Under the pieces are notes generated by a model. It had not been told where the DNA came from. It saw nothing but the letters and a program-made list of their open reading frames with translations, and did not search any database. 64,000 nucleotides of DNA from RGIG4079 sp045596365 (GTDB taxonomy: Bacteria > Bacteroidota > Bacteroidia > Bacteroidales > Muribaculaceae), in contig JAZOCE010000024.1 in NCBI GenBank assembly GCA_045596365.1, forward strand, positions 1 through 64,000, given 5' to 3'. A program made the position numbers and the translations under genes. Below, in pieces: positions 7,783 through 16,222 of the stretch; the stretch's first letter is position 1, and every line of letters starts with the position of its first letter.

Positions 7783-9045
7783 TTATGGTTGATAATAGAT
7801 GGGAATACAACGCATGAGATATTCGCGTGCTTCTTCCCAAGGGATATAAATGCTATTTGAATTTGGTACTAGTGTCACCGGAGTCTCGTTATGGTCGATG
7901 CGCACATAGTATTTTCCTTTTGAGGTCTTGAAAAGTACCATTTGAAGGTTGGCCGACATGGGTACCACATTGAAGTCTTGCCAATTTTTGGCAACGGTGT
8001 CGAAATAGTTTGTCATGTAATAACACCCATTAAGGCGCATCAATGATAGCAATGGCATCAAAGTTTCAGCATGACCGAAACGCAACATCGCCTTGAGTTG
8101 ACTTTTGTCGTTGACAACATCGTCAGTTGTCTCAATGAGATTAGCGAGCAAAGGCGAAGCAATATCGGCAGGTATTGTAGAAACGGTTGATGCTGTACGT
8201 TGAAGATACTGTCGCAAATTGAAACATGACCACAAACGATTGTATTCGTCAGAGGTAAAATATTCCGACGCGTCACATTGCACTTGCATTGCGCTCATTC
8301 CGGCGATAACATAATATTCTATCAATGCCAACGATTGCGCATCAATATTATCGTAATGATAATTCTTGCCGAGCACTCTTTGCAATGGCTCTACCGGTAT
8401 TGTTTGGTGCATGAAATCATCATAGGGTTTCATCGCGTTTTTGTCCTTACGAAATTCGAGATACTCATTATCGACATCAAACGGACGCATCAAATATGAC
8501 AAATTACGGCCTGATGACGCAGTGATATTGAGTTTATTATTCATGCGAGATAATTGATGTGTGAATGAGTACATACTCATCAAGCATCGAGGCGAATATG
8601 ACGAGATTGCTTTTACCTCTCCTCCATTAAGCAACATGGGGAAATTGCTATACATGCGGGCTGCTAATCCTCGTTGCTCTGCCATCCCAAGAGAGTCTAA
8701 TGCTCCCCATTGGCCATTGCTTCGATCTATGGCATATTGTGTTAAATCAAGTAATCGTTTGCCGAGAGGTGTGATGGAGCCAATAGAATCGGCATGCATC
8801 AAAGCGCGTTGCAATGTTATGCAATTGCTTGCCGATGCCGGAAAACGCGAGCCATGACGCCCTACATGGTTGATAAACACCGGGGTGAGCGTGTCGGGAT
8901 AGTCATATGCTTGAGTAGGTCCCGGATAGGGGCGCAAGCTACCTTGACATTCGTCATTGTTGAAATGTGTTGCCGTAGGGTCAACAGCATGAATAGCTAT
9001 CGAAGCTACTAATGTTATTATCGATAAAAATAAAAATCGTCTCAT
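7783..9045 (-). CDS. Secreted histidine-type phosphatase, MINPP-like
   Basis: 420 residues from the ATG at 9045. An N-terminal signal peptide (hydrophobic 'FLFLSIITLVASIAIHA') precedes a histidine acid phosphatase domain with the catalytic 'GRHGSRFP' motif. Its late acid motif is 'HAE' ('RFGHAETLMPL') rather than HD, which marks the multiple inositol polyphosphate phosphatase branch. The likely role is removal of phosphate from inositol phosphates or other phosphomonoesters outside the cytoplasm. The in-frame start at 9072 is rejected because it falls in a -7 box. Confidence 0.85.
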   Translation of the reverse strand: MRRFLFLSIITLVASIAIHAVDPTATHFNNDECQGSLRPYPGPTQAYDYPDTLTPVFINHVGRHGSRFPASASNCITLQRALMHADSIGSITPLGKRLLDLTQYAIDRSNGQWGALDSLGMAEQRGLAARMYSNFPMLLNGGEVKAISSYSPRCLMSMYSFTHQLSRMNNKLNITASSGRNLSYLMRPFDVDNEYLEFRKDKNAMKPYDDFMHQTIPVEPLQRVLGKNYHYDNIDAQSLALIEYYVIAGMSAMQVQCDASEYFTSDEYNRLWSCFNLRQYLQRTASTVSTIPADIASPLLANLIETTDDVVNDKSQLKAMLRFGHAETLMPLLSLMRLNGCYYMTNYFDTVAKNWQDFNVVPMSANLQMVLFKTSKGKYYVRIDHNETPVTLVPNSNSIYIPWEEAREYLMRCIPIYYQP

Positions 9046-9069
9046 CTCGTTATTTTTATAATTAACATT

Positions 9070-9077
9070 CAAAATTA
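9070..9077 (-). promoter_or_regulatory. -7 box of MINPP-like gene
   Basis: The minus strand reads TAATTTTG, matching TAnnTTTG, 24 bases before the ATG at 9045. Confidence 0.45.
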
Positions 9078-9081
9078 GTAA

Positions 9082-9357
9082 ATGGAAATGTGTTTACAAA
9101 AAATAAACGAGTTAATTAGTCAAAATTGTATAGACGATGCGATAAAAGAGTTGAATGAATTCATTGGCACCCATCCCGATAACGACGAGGCTTATTTCTT
9201 GCGAGGAAAAATGTATTGGCGCATAGGAGACAAGCGACAAGCTATGAACGACTATTGTCGTGCAGCAGAAATAAAACCTTCAAGCCCTGCAACACGCGCC
9301 CTCGAAAACGCTCAAGCCATCCAATCCTTCTTCAACCCCGACCTCCTCAACCCATAA
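9082..9357 (+). CDS. Small TPR protein
   Basis: 91 residues, without signal peptide. It holds about two tetratricopeptide units ('AIKELNEFIGTHPDNDEAYFLRGKMYWRIGDKRQAMNDYCRAAEIKPSS' region, residues about 15-70, with the typical Gly/Ala, Tyr and Pro positions). Such short TPR proteins are probably protein-protein adaptors; no partner is visible. It is divergent from the phosphatase gene and ends at a strong terminator. Confidence 0.75.
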   Translation: MEMCLQKINELISQNCIDDAIKELNEFIGTHPDNDEAYFLRGKMYWRIGDKRQAMNDYCRAAEIKPSSPATRALENAQAIQSFFNPDLLNP

Positions 9358-9359
9358 AA

Positions 9360-9394
9360 AAATAAAGTGGATAAGTTTTTTATCCACTTTATTT
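9360..9394. terminator. Bidirectional terminator overlapping the hepT remnant end
   Basis: AAATAAAGTGGATAA (9360-9374) pairs perfectly over 15 bp with TTATCCACTTTATTT (9380-9394), with T-runs in both directions. The stem includes the last codons of the minus-strand hepT pseudogene. Confidence 0.7.
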
Positions 9395-9736
9395 TTCATC
9401 CTCGGACAGCAATCGTTCAACATCTTGCTTTAATATTGGAATATGTTTTACCACTAATCCCCATAAAAATTCAGATGTAACATTATCATAACTATGTATA
9501 ACTCGATTGCGTGTATTTATTATTTCTTTCGCACTTGGCAAATCAAAAGAAGGGTCTCGCTTTAAGATTCTATTAATTGCCTCTCCCATTATTTCTACTT
9601 TTCATTCTACCGCACTGCGTCTTAAAAAATCTTTTTCAAATATTTCATATCGCATTGGATAATCAACAAAATAACTATCCATTTCATTTATGGCATCAAG
9701 GACATCTTATAGATATGTCAAAATATATTCATCCAT
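9389..9736 (-). pseudogene. HepT-like toxin, broken by two in-frame stops
   Basis: Read from the ATG at 9736 the frame is full length (115 codons), with no frameshift but with TAA at codon 10 (9707-9709) and TGA at codon 45 (9602-9604). Both interrupt otherwise normal HepT/DUF86 sequence, such as 'DVLDAINEMDSYF' and 'VEIMGEAINRI'. The RNase-type Rx4-6H motif 'RNRVIH' of HEPN toxins is intact in the downstream part. The ATG overlaps the TGA stop of the antitoxin frame (ATGGATGA on the minus strand). A 66-residue piece from 9589 stays open but lacks the N-terminal helices. Confidence 0.8.
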
Positions 9737-10031
9737 AAATAACTTGTTTTGTGCGGTTAATATTTTTAATGAAAAATTTATTTTTGAGACCTTTATCTTC
9801 AATTAAATCGACATCGCGATTAAATAATGCCATCAAAGAGTTTTTTTAACTAAAATAGTTTGAAACATAATCATCAATGTTTTTACTATCGAAGTCAACA
9901 AGCAAATCGACATCACTATTTTCATTGAAACTATCCGTAAGAATAGATCCAAAGACAGATAGCGACTTCACTTTGTGCAATCGACACAATTCAATAATCT
10001 TCTGTATGTTTAATTCTATCAGTTTCATCAA
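9729..10031 (-). pseudogene. MntA-like nucleotidyltransferase antitoxin, broken by one in-frame stop
   Basis: The frame from 10031 encodes a minimal nucleotidyltransferase with 'SVFGSILTDSF' and 'SDVDLLVDF', the GSx10DxD catalytic motif of MntA antitoxins that AMPylate HepT. A TAA at codon 62 (9846-9848) stops it, yet the frame then continues with the expected C-terminal sequence 'LFNRDVDLIED' and 'NRTKQVIYG' to a normal TGA at 9729-9731. One base change (for example TTA to TAA) would explain the loss. Together with the broken hepT it is a decayed MntA-HepT module. Confidence 0.8.
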
Positions 10032-10137
10032 TTATGTTAATCTACTGCGAAAATACTAATTCTTTTGATATATAAACACTTAACGCACAGAAAACGTTTC
10101 GATTGATTATCTAACTATTTATATTTTTTGAATGATT

Positions 10138-11178
10138 TTAATCGGGGATATTGCTAAGAATAGTTGCAAAGTCAACAAGCATTTTTCCTGAATTCTGTCT
10201 ATATCTATTGTGAGGGAAATCTGAACTCATTTCCTCAATCCACAACTCGCGTGCATTTAACCACGCATCAACAGCTTTAGGCAATTTTGCGACATAAGAT
10301 AGTATTTCCAGTTTCAACTGTTTAATGTTTTCTGAGACATCCTCACTCTCCCAATTCTCAATTGCAATTTTATATGTTTTATTACTGCAATACAGTAAAA
10401 ATTCTTTAGCACGCTCAACAGAAACACCATCTCTTACATAAAATATATTTCCGCAATTGTTCTCCATCATATTTCTATCTTCGCGATATAAAAAAATATG
10501 AGCGCATAATACATCATTATTACCTGAGCTACAGAGAGGTCGAGTATAAGAACCGCCCCAATAATACAAATGCACACAATTATCATATACATCTGTAAAC
10601 GCATCCATTAAATCTACCCATTCACAAAATTCTTGACACAAAATCTGTCGTTGAATCGGTGTTTTGCATAAATCAAGTAATCTTGCTAATTCATTATATT
10701 GTTCAAACACCAATCTTGTTCGTTCTGTACGAAATGAAACCATCATTCCTAATGTAGAGTAATCCTCATCTATCATTTTCTTTATGGAATAATCCTCATC
10801 TACTTTCCACAATCTACGAGCTTCGGCAATTACAGAATCAGCTTTAACATATTGAGATATAACATCTTGCGACAAACTATTTTTATCATAGTAACGACAG
10901 AGCTGTTTTCTGTAATCTCCCATCCATTTTAAATTCTGCTCAATATTTTTAATTTTAAATGAATCAGAACATACATATTGATATAACGTGTCCATCAACT
11001 TAACCAAAGGCTCATTAACTTGTATTATTGTATCATGAGTAAAATACAAAAGACTTTTAGGTTTAGAATTGGAGGCAATACTATCTCGCTCTACTATTTT
11101 ACTATCTATAATATCAACAGAGTTACCTCCACATGCTGAAAGCATTACCACCGTTATAATCAAAATTAATATTCTCAT
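10138..11178 (-). CDS. Lipoprotein of unknown function, last gene of TerB operon
   Basis: 346 residues with a lipoprotein signal peptide (hydrophobic segment, then 'LSAC' with the lipidated Cys16). The remainder is polar and mostly helical, with no motif I recognise. It lies 16 bases after the 130-residue gene and is the last gene of the minus-strand operon that starts with the TerB-like gene at 14148. AT-rich compared with the flanking housekeeping genes. It probably faces the periplasm or cell surface. Confidence 0.7.
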   Translation of the reverse strand: MRILILIITVVMLSACGGNSVDIIDSKIVERDSIASNSKPKSLLYFTHDTIIQVNEPLVKLMDTLYQYVCSDSFKIKNIEQNLKWMGDYRKQLCRYYDKNSLSQDVISQYVKADSVIAEARRLWKVDEDYSIKKMIDEDYSTLGMMVSFRTERTRLVFEQYNELARLLDLCKTPIQRQILCQEFCEWVDLMDAFTDVYDNCVHLYYWGGSYTRPLCSSGNNDVLCAHIFLYREDRNMMENNCGNIFYVRDGVSVERAKEFLLYCSNKTYKIAIENWESEDVSENIKQLKLEILSYVAKLPKAVDAWLNARELWIEEMSSDFPHNRYRQNSGKMLVDFATILSNIPD

Positions 11179-11194
11179 CTCTATTAAACTATAT

Positions 11195-11587
11195 CTATTC
11201 CGTTATCCCAATTTTCTGTCTATATAACTTTAAGATTTCTAAACTTCGTTCCTTGCTTCCTGATATAAAATGGATAGGGAGTTCTTCTATCTGTTTTTCT
11301 GTAATAAAAAAAGTGAATCCACCTAAACGCCTACTCATTTTAGGGTTTCTTCTTTTTTCTTTCTCTGATAGTATCTCATAAAAGTCAATGTCATTATCAA
11401 TACTATGCATATACATAGCATCATCTCGCATTATGCCATGCAAACAGAACTTAGTACCTGCAGGCATTTCATGCTCATTCCATCCAGTACAAGGAGCAAA
11501 ATAATGCACCAAATACTCTATAATACAATTTTCTTTTAATTCAAAGATATTATCTTCTATCTTCAATGATTCTTCAAATTTATCCAT
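11195..11587 (-). CDS. Hypothetical protein in TerB operon
   Basis: 130 residues, no signal peptide or membrane segment. I recognise no family. There is a mid-protein stretch 'PAGTKFCLHG' and a conserved-looking 'FFITEKQIEELPIHFI' near the end. It sits between two lipoprotein genes, 118 bases after the vWA-like lipoprotein gene and 16 before the next one, so it may be a cytosolic member of the same system. Confidence 0.6.
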   Translation of the reverse strand: MDKFEESLKIEDNIFELKENCIIEYLVHYFAPCTGWNEHEMPAGTKFCLHGIMRDDAMYMHSIDNDIDFYEILSEKEKRRNPKMSRRLGGFTFFITEKQIEELPIHFISGSKERSLEILKLYRQKIGITE

Positions 11588-11705
11588 AATTATACATTGA
11601 CGCCTAATTCTATTTGAAATATTTTATCAATAAAATCTATATAAAATTTAGATCCTGATAATTTCTACAATTGTATGACATTTAAAATACAAATTTTAAA
11701 ATATT

Positions 11706-12542
11706 TTATTCTTTTAGAAAACTGCTTATTATAACTTGTGTATTTGATGGGAGATCAGTACCTTCAATAAGATATTTTTTTATGTTCATTTCATCAAACC
11801 ATTTTGATAATATCTTATTTATACGTTTACTTTGACTTGGATTTGCATTTATTTCAAGAAATAAAATATCTAAATCTCCAACAATAGGGTTACATGATAT
11901 TAATTCAGAATTTGGGACATTCAATGTTTGAGGCAAAATATATGAGTATTTATTACCATTTTTTATTTTATTATCTTTATGAAAAATAAAACCATCTGAT
12001 AATATTACTAAAATATTTCGATATCCATCTTTAACACAATATCTTTGTACTTTTCCTGTATCAAAAAAACCGAATATATCACATCCAATCCATTTTTTTT
12101 CTTCTAAACTTGTTTTATATATATGAGTTAATGATTCTTTGAATATAGAGTCTATCGTTTGTAATACTTTTCGCTTTTTGCCCTTTTCTATTTTAGAGAA
12201 ATCAATATCTAATTGCTTTGATTTCATATTTATAGAATTATCCGATGGACTTGGATAAAAATATAGTTTTATTTTATCCTCACTTTGCGTAATTTTATTT
12301 TTTAAGATTTTGTCTTTTAATACACTGATGATTTCAGATACGACCGCAATGTCCTTTTCAACTTGAGACATACCTGTGCTTTCTTTCGTTATACGATCCG
12401 ATAAATCGCATAATATCGAGATATTCCATGGCTTTACTTGTTCTGTTGCGACATCATCTGTTGCGTCCGTTTTATTCCCTCCACATGAATACACGCATGT
12501 TATACATACAATAAATATGGTCCAAATTATATTTTTAGTCAT
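11706..12542 (-). CDS. vWA-like lipoprotein in TerB operon
   Basis: 278 residues. A lipoprotein signal peptide ends at 'VYSC' (Cys20). The rest looks like a von Willebrand factor A domain: a first strand 'ISILCDLSDRI' (Asp46, Ser48) at the MIDAS position and a later strand 'NILVILSDGF' carrying the usual 'xDG'. The MIDAS is incomplete because the third position of DxSxS is Arg. The gene lies 5 bases after the four-TM gene. vWA and TerB domains also occur together in tellurite/stress Ter systems, but this gene set is not the classical ter operon. The domain call is by pattern only. Confidence 0.6.
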   Translation of the reverse strand: MTKNIIWTIFIVCITCVYSCGGNKTDATDDVATEQVKPWNISILCDLSDRITKESTGMSQVEKDIAVVSEIISVLKDKILKNKITQSEDKIKLYFYPSPSDNSINMKSKQLDIDFSKIEKGKKRKVLQTIDSIFKESLTHIYKTSLEEKKWIGCDIFGFFDTGKVQRYCVKDGYRNILVILSDGFIFHKDNKIKNGNKYSYILPQTLNVPNSELISCNPIVGDLDILFLEINANPSQSKRINKILSKWFDEMNIKKYLIEGTDLPSNTQVIISSFLKE

Positions 12543-12547
12543 AATTA

Positions 12548-13753
12548 TTAATTTTTAATTGTTTTAATCGCATTCTCTTTTATGGTTTGTGCTTTCGCTT
12601 TTTCTGCGTCGGTTTTCCCAGCTAAAGACATAAAAGCAACCCATCCATTAAAAAAATTATTAACTTCATGTATGATTCCATCTATATTTATATGAATCTT
12701 ATGATTTATATTATATTGTAAAGTGTTTATCTTTCCATCAATATCAATTATTAATCCTTTTATTTTTGAAATTTGAGGCTTAATTGTTTCTATTTGTTCA
12801 GATATAATTTTATTCTCGTTTTGTAAGCGCTGTATGGTCTTAGAATTAGACGTCATTTCATCATAACTATCCATTGTGAAATCAAAAACAAGTCCCCAAA
12901 TAACATATGCTATAAAACCAGAGAAAATTATAACCCCAAATGCAGCAGATTCTATCGCCATGTCGATTGAATAAGGTGGTTGATCTTGAGTTTGATTTAT
13001 GCACCATTGATTATATATTTTTTCTGATATTTCATATGCTAATAATCCATCAAAAATAAATGTAATAATATACAACAATAATATTTTAGCATATTTTGTT
13101 ATTCCATTTGAAATTGTTGTAAATTGATGTATCAAAAAACCAAGTCCTAAGAATATTACTGGCATCAATAATATCAATAAGAACGGTCCTGCACCCATAT
13201 TTAACGCATCTTCATACGCGTGAGGATAAAAAATAGCTTGACCTTTGTCAAGAGAACTATCATTTCCAAAAAATGCTTGATATGATGCAGAGCTATAAAA
13301 TATAAATAGATAGAATGCTAAAATTAGTGTTATAGTCAATCCGATATAATAATTTATCGTTGCAATTTTATTTTTTGAATCGTTATCTTTAACCCTTTCT
13401 ATTTCAAACTGCTTTTGTCTCTTTTCATTTTCTAATGATGTAATTCGTTCATTTAATTCTAATATTGAATTTTCATTTTGCGCTTTTTGGGTTATCAAGT
13501 CCTCAATCTCCGTTTCCATTTTGACTTTTGCTTTGTTTTGCAGTTCTTGATTCGCGGACTGTTCTTTACGTTGTTGTAATATTACAACTTGTAAGGCTGT
13601 ATGTAAAGCTTCAATTGTCGCATTTGTTTGACCAGCCCATCGAGTTCCCCATTGCTGATATGTCTCACCTTTTTTACGATCATTTGCAGAAGGAACTGCA
13701 GCATCTTCATTAGGCGTTTTTGTCCTCAGTTGAAATAATTCCTTTATACCCAT
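12548..13753 (-). CDS. Four-TM membrane protein with flanking coiled coils
   Basis: 401 residues. The N-terminal 125 residues are soluble, with a long coiled coil (about 70-125, rich in Glu, Lys, Gln and Leu). Four predicted transmembrane segments follow near 130-150, 188-212, 222-240 and 268-290, then a second coiled coil near 300-345 and a short soluble tail. No enzymatic motif is visible. It starts 2 bases after the TerB-like stop and is followed at 5 bases by the vWA-like lipoprotein gene, suggesting one membrane-associated complex. Family not recognised. Confidence 0.65.
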   Translation of the reverse strand: MGIKELFQLRTKTPNEDAAVPSANDRKKGETYQQWGTRWAGQTNATIEALHTALQVVILQQRKEQSANQELQNKAKVKMETEIEDLITQKAQNENSILELNERITSLENEKRQKQFEIERVKDNDSKNKIATINYYIGLTITLILAFYLFIFYSSASYQAFFGNDSSLDKGQAIFYPHAYEDALNMGAGPFLLILLMPVIFLGLGFLIHQFTTISNGITKYAKILLLYIITFIFDGLLAYEISEKIYNQWCINQTQDQPPYSIDMAIESAAFGVIIFSGFIAYVIWGLVFDFTMDSYDEMTSNSKTIQRLQNENKIISEQIETIKPQISKIKGLIIDIDGKINTLQYNINHKIHINIDGIIHEVNNFFNGWVAFMSLAGKTDAEKAKAQTIKENAIKTIKN

Positions 13754-13755
13754 TT

Positions 13756-14148
13756 CTAATTATATAATTTTAAGATTACTTCGTTAACTTCATTTTTCTC
13801 TTTGGCATTTGCTATCAAAAATTCTACAATTTCATCAATGTTTTCTTTCTTAAAGCCAAATTCTAAAGCATAATACTTGAGCAATTGAATTTCTTCTTGT
13901 TTAATAATGCCATCTGCACATGCAATTAAAGCTAATTCATATAAATATTGCAGTTTTTCTTCTATTGTATCCGGATTATATAAAGCTGTGCCTTGAGAGA
14001 GTACAGTAGAATTTATTTCCTCCTCTGAATATCCATAAAATTGATGCGCAATTCTATACAACTCCTCAAGTTCAGATGGTGATACTTCATTGTCTGAAAC
14101 AATCATACAATATAGACTTAGGAAATGTGATTTTAGTTTTTCATTCAT
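13756..14148 (-). CDS. TerB-like protein, first gene of operon
   Basis: 130 residues, all helical, cytosolic. The pattern is that of the TerB/DjlA-like fold: an acidic turn 'SDNEVSPSELEELYRIA' near 18-35 and a symmetry-related 'ACADGIIKQEEIQLLKYYALEFG' near 83-105. In Ter systems TerB binds metal and associates with membrane partners. It is the promoter-proximal gene of a five-gene operon and follows a structured leader that ends in a terminator about 60 bases upstream. Assigned by motif pattern; role here unknown. Confidence 0.65.
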   Translation of the reverse strand: MNEKLKSHFLSLYCMIVSDNEVSPSELEELYRIAHQFYGYSEEEINSTVLSQGTALYNPDTIEEKLQYLYELALIACADGIIKQEEIQLLKYYALEFGFKKENIDEIVEFLIANAKEKNEVNEVILKLYN

Positions 14149-14204
14149 CCTAGTTGTGTTTTTATGTTTCTCAATCCCCAGGGAAACGGTTAATGTTAGG
14201 GTAT

Positions 14205-14478
14205 AAAAAAGGTGTGAGGATCGTATTTTGTTTTATCTTGCTACCAGGTCTTGGCGTACCTTTCTCGTAGATAAAACAATAGCCCCACACCGCTTTGCTA
14301 TATATTCTGCCAATCACGACAGGGTATAAGCAACCGATGCAGATGCTATTGCCAATCTCATCTTCACGAGAATTTCAAACCGCCAAGTTTGGTAACAGAA
14401 GATAAAATTTCAATAACACCTTTCGTTAAATATGTCAGGCTCAAAGGTTATCTCTTTAACCTAAATTTTTGAGTCTGA
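14205..14478 (-). ncRNA. Structured leader RNA / attenuator candidate upstream of TerB operon
   Basis: On the minus strand a -7 box (14481-14488) precedes a start-proximal hairpin (14436-14477, CAGACTCAAA with TTTGAGCCTG plus an inner GGTTA/TAACC). A CAAAC/GTTTG hairpin (14376-14391) follows, and then a long terminator hairpin (14211-14291) with a T6 tract. The 5' arm of the terminator (GGTGT...TATTG...TTTTATCT) occurs a second time upstream (14400-14420). That copy could pair with the same 3' arm, giving two mutually exclusive folds. It may be an attenuator for the operon or a free small RNA with read-through. Confidence 0.55.
14211..14291 (-). terminator. Long terminator hairpin before TerB gene
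   Basis: GGTGTGGGG pairs with CCTCACACC (one mismatch) and TGTTTTATCT pairs perfectly with AGATAAAACA (14269-14278 with 14229-14238). On the minus strand TTTTTTATA follows. It lies inside the leader, about 60 bases before the ATG. Confidence 0.7.
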
Positions 14479-14480
14479 TG

Positions 14481-14488
14481 CAAAGATA
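14481..14488 (-). promoter_or_regulatory. -7 box of TerB operon leader
   Basis: The minus strand reads TATCTTTG followed by C, a perfect TAnnTTTG box. Transcription is expected to begin near 14474. Confidence 0.6.
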
Positions 14489-14599
14489 ATAAAAAATGTT
14501 ATTGGGTGGGCGAGACAAAGAAAATATTTTATTGGAAATTCCAATTTATCTTGTTGTGGAATTTTTGGGGCTTAGGGGATGTTTTTTATATAGATTGAT

Positions 14600-14607
14600 T
14601 ATATTTG
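14600..14607 (+). promoter_or_regulatory. -7 box of glnA
   Basis: TATATTTG matches TAnnTTTG, 37 bases before the ATG. Confidence 0.55.
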
Positions 14608-14644
14608 CAGTAGAAAAATAATATATAATAAAATTTATAGCTAT

Positions 14645-16147
14645 ATGAATAACGAATTAGCTTTAAACCCAAATAAGGTAGTGTGCTATTTGGGTAAACC
14701 TTGTAAAGAATTCACTAAGGCCGATATTATTAAGTTCATTACTGAAAATCAAATTCAGATGGTGAATTTCATGTATCCTGCTGCTGATGGTCGTCTAAAA
14801 ACGCTCAATTTTGTAATCAACAATTTGGCATATCTTGATGCTATTTTGACCTGTGGAGAACGTGTTGATGGCTCAAGCCTCTTCCCTTTCATCGAAGCCG
14901 GAAGTAGCGACCTATATGTATTGCCACGTTTCAGTACTGCGTTTCTTGATCCATTTGCCGAAATACCTACTCTTTCAATGCTTTGCTCTTATTTTAACAA
15001 AGATGGTGAGCCCCTTGAAAGTTCTCCTGAAAATACATTGCGCAAGGCTTGCAAAGCGTTTAATAATGTTACCGGTATGCAGTTCCAAGCAATGGGCGAA
15101 TTGGAATACTATGTTATTGCTCCTGATGACGAAATGTTCCCTGCAACTGACCAAAAAGGATATCACGAATCGGCTCCATACGCTAAGTTTAATGAATTCC
15201 GTACTCAATGTATGGCTTATATTGCTCAAGCAGGCGGACAAATTAAATATGGCCACTCGGAGGTGGGTAACTTCACTATCGATGGCATGATTTACGAACA
15301 AAACGAAATAGAGTTCCTTCCTGTTAATGCCGAAGATGCCGCTGATCAACTCATGGTTGCTAAATGGATTATTCGCAATCTTGCTTATCAACATGGTTAC
15401 GATATTACTTTCGCTCCCAAAATAACAGCCGGAAAAGCAGGTTCAGGGCTACACGTTCACATGCGTATCGTGAAAGATGGTCAAAATCAAATGCTCGAAA
15501 ACGGAGTACTTTCGCCAACAGCTCGTCGCGCTATCGCCGGTATGATGGAACTTGCACCTTCTATCACTGCATTTGGCAACACCAACCCTACTTCTTATTT
15601 CCGCCTTGTTCCACATCAAGAAGCGCCAACAAATATCTGTTGGGGCGACCGCAACCGCTCAGTACTCGTGCGAGTACCTCTTGGTTGGGCTGCTAAATCA
15701 GACATGTGCCGTATTGCCAATCCGCTTGAAAGCGAAAGTAACTACGACACTACACAAAAACAAACTGTCGAAATGCGTTCTCCCGACGGCTCTGCCGACA
15801 TTTACCAATTAATAGCGGGGCTTGCAGTTGCATGCCGTTATGGATTTGAGTTGGAAAATGCATTGGAAATTGCAGAAAAGACTTATGTAAATGTCAATAT
15901 TCACCAAAAAGAGCATGAAGACAAGTTAAAAGGTCTTGCTCAATTGCCTGATAGTTGCGAAGCATCGGCTGATTGCCTTGAACGCCAACGCAAAGTGTTT
16001 GAAGCCTACAACGTGTTTAGCCCTGCTATGATTGATGGCATCATCAAGAAACTTCGTTCTTACAACGACAAGACTCTACGTAGCGAGGTTGAGGGCAACC
16101 AAGAAGAAATGCTTAAACTTGTAACCCGTTATTTCCACTGCGGATAA
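14645..16147 (+). CDS. glnA: Glutamine synthetase, type I-like
   Basis: 500 residues. Condenses glutamate and ammonia with ATP to give glutamine. The N-terminal beta-grasp domain includes 'ADGRLKTLNFVI' and 'GERVDGSSL'. The catalytic domain shows metal-ligand Glu residues in 'GELEYYVI' and 'EQNEIEF', the His of 'GSGLHVHM', and the nucleotide/phosphate region 'WGDRNRSVLVRVP'. Length and motifs fit the GSI-like 500-residue enzyme rather than the 700-residue GSIII also common in Bacteroidales. It is monocistronic with its own promoter and a long terminator. Confidence 0.9.
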   Translation: MNNELALNPNKVVCYLGKPCKEFTKADIIKFITENQIQMVNFMYPAADGRLKTLNFVINNLAYLDAILTCGERVDGSSLFPFIEAGSSDLYVLPRFSTAFLDPFAEIPTLSMLCSYFNKDGEPLESSPENTLRKACKAFNNVTGMQFQAMGELEYYVIAPDDEMFPATDQKGYHESAPYAKFNEFRTQCMAYIAQAGGQIKYGHSEVGNFTIDGMIYEQNEIEFLPVNAEDAADQLMVAKWIIRNLAYQHGYDITFAPKITAGKAGSGLHVHMRIVKDGQNQMLENGVLSPTARRAIAGMMELAPSITAFGNTNPTSYFRLVPHQEAPTNICWGDRNRSVLVRVPLGWAAKSDMCRIANPLESESNYDTTQKQTVEMRSPDGSADIYQLIAGLAVACRYGFELENALEIAEKTYVNVNIHQKEHEDKLKGLAQLPDSCEASADCLERQRKVFEAYNVFSPAMIDGIIKKLRSYNDKTLRSEVEGNQEEMLKLVTRYFHCG

Positions 16148-16164
16148 TAATCTCATCATTATAC

Positions 16165-16208
16165 AACAGAACAAAGGCGACTCCTTACAGAGTCGCCTTT
16201 GTTCTGTT
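16165..16208. terminator. Bidirectional terminator after glnA
   Basis: AACAGAACAAAGGCGACTC (16165-16183) pairs over 19 bp with 16190-16208 across a 6-base loop. It serves glnA (+) and the ACT gene (-). Confidence 0.75.
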
Positions 16209-16222
16209 ATTGATAGTTATTT

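Noticed and set aside
9389..10031. Stop-codon recoding in the MntA-HepT pair
   Set aside because: Three different stops, two TAA and one TGA, with no SECIS-like or other recoding signal seen; pseudogene decay is simpler.
14211..14291. Integron attC-like site
   Set aside because: The hairpin is long and imperfect like attC, but no GTTRRRY/RYYYAAC ends, integrase or cassette array are present, and the T6 tract marks a terminator.
14150..14375. Open minus-strand frame through the TerB leader, encoding about 70 residues with 'YEKGTPRPGSK'
   Set aside because: No ATG start, and the frame runs through the terminator hairpin and other paired elements. Base pairing explains the sequence better than coding.
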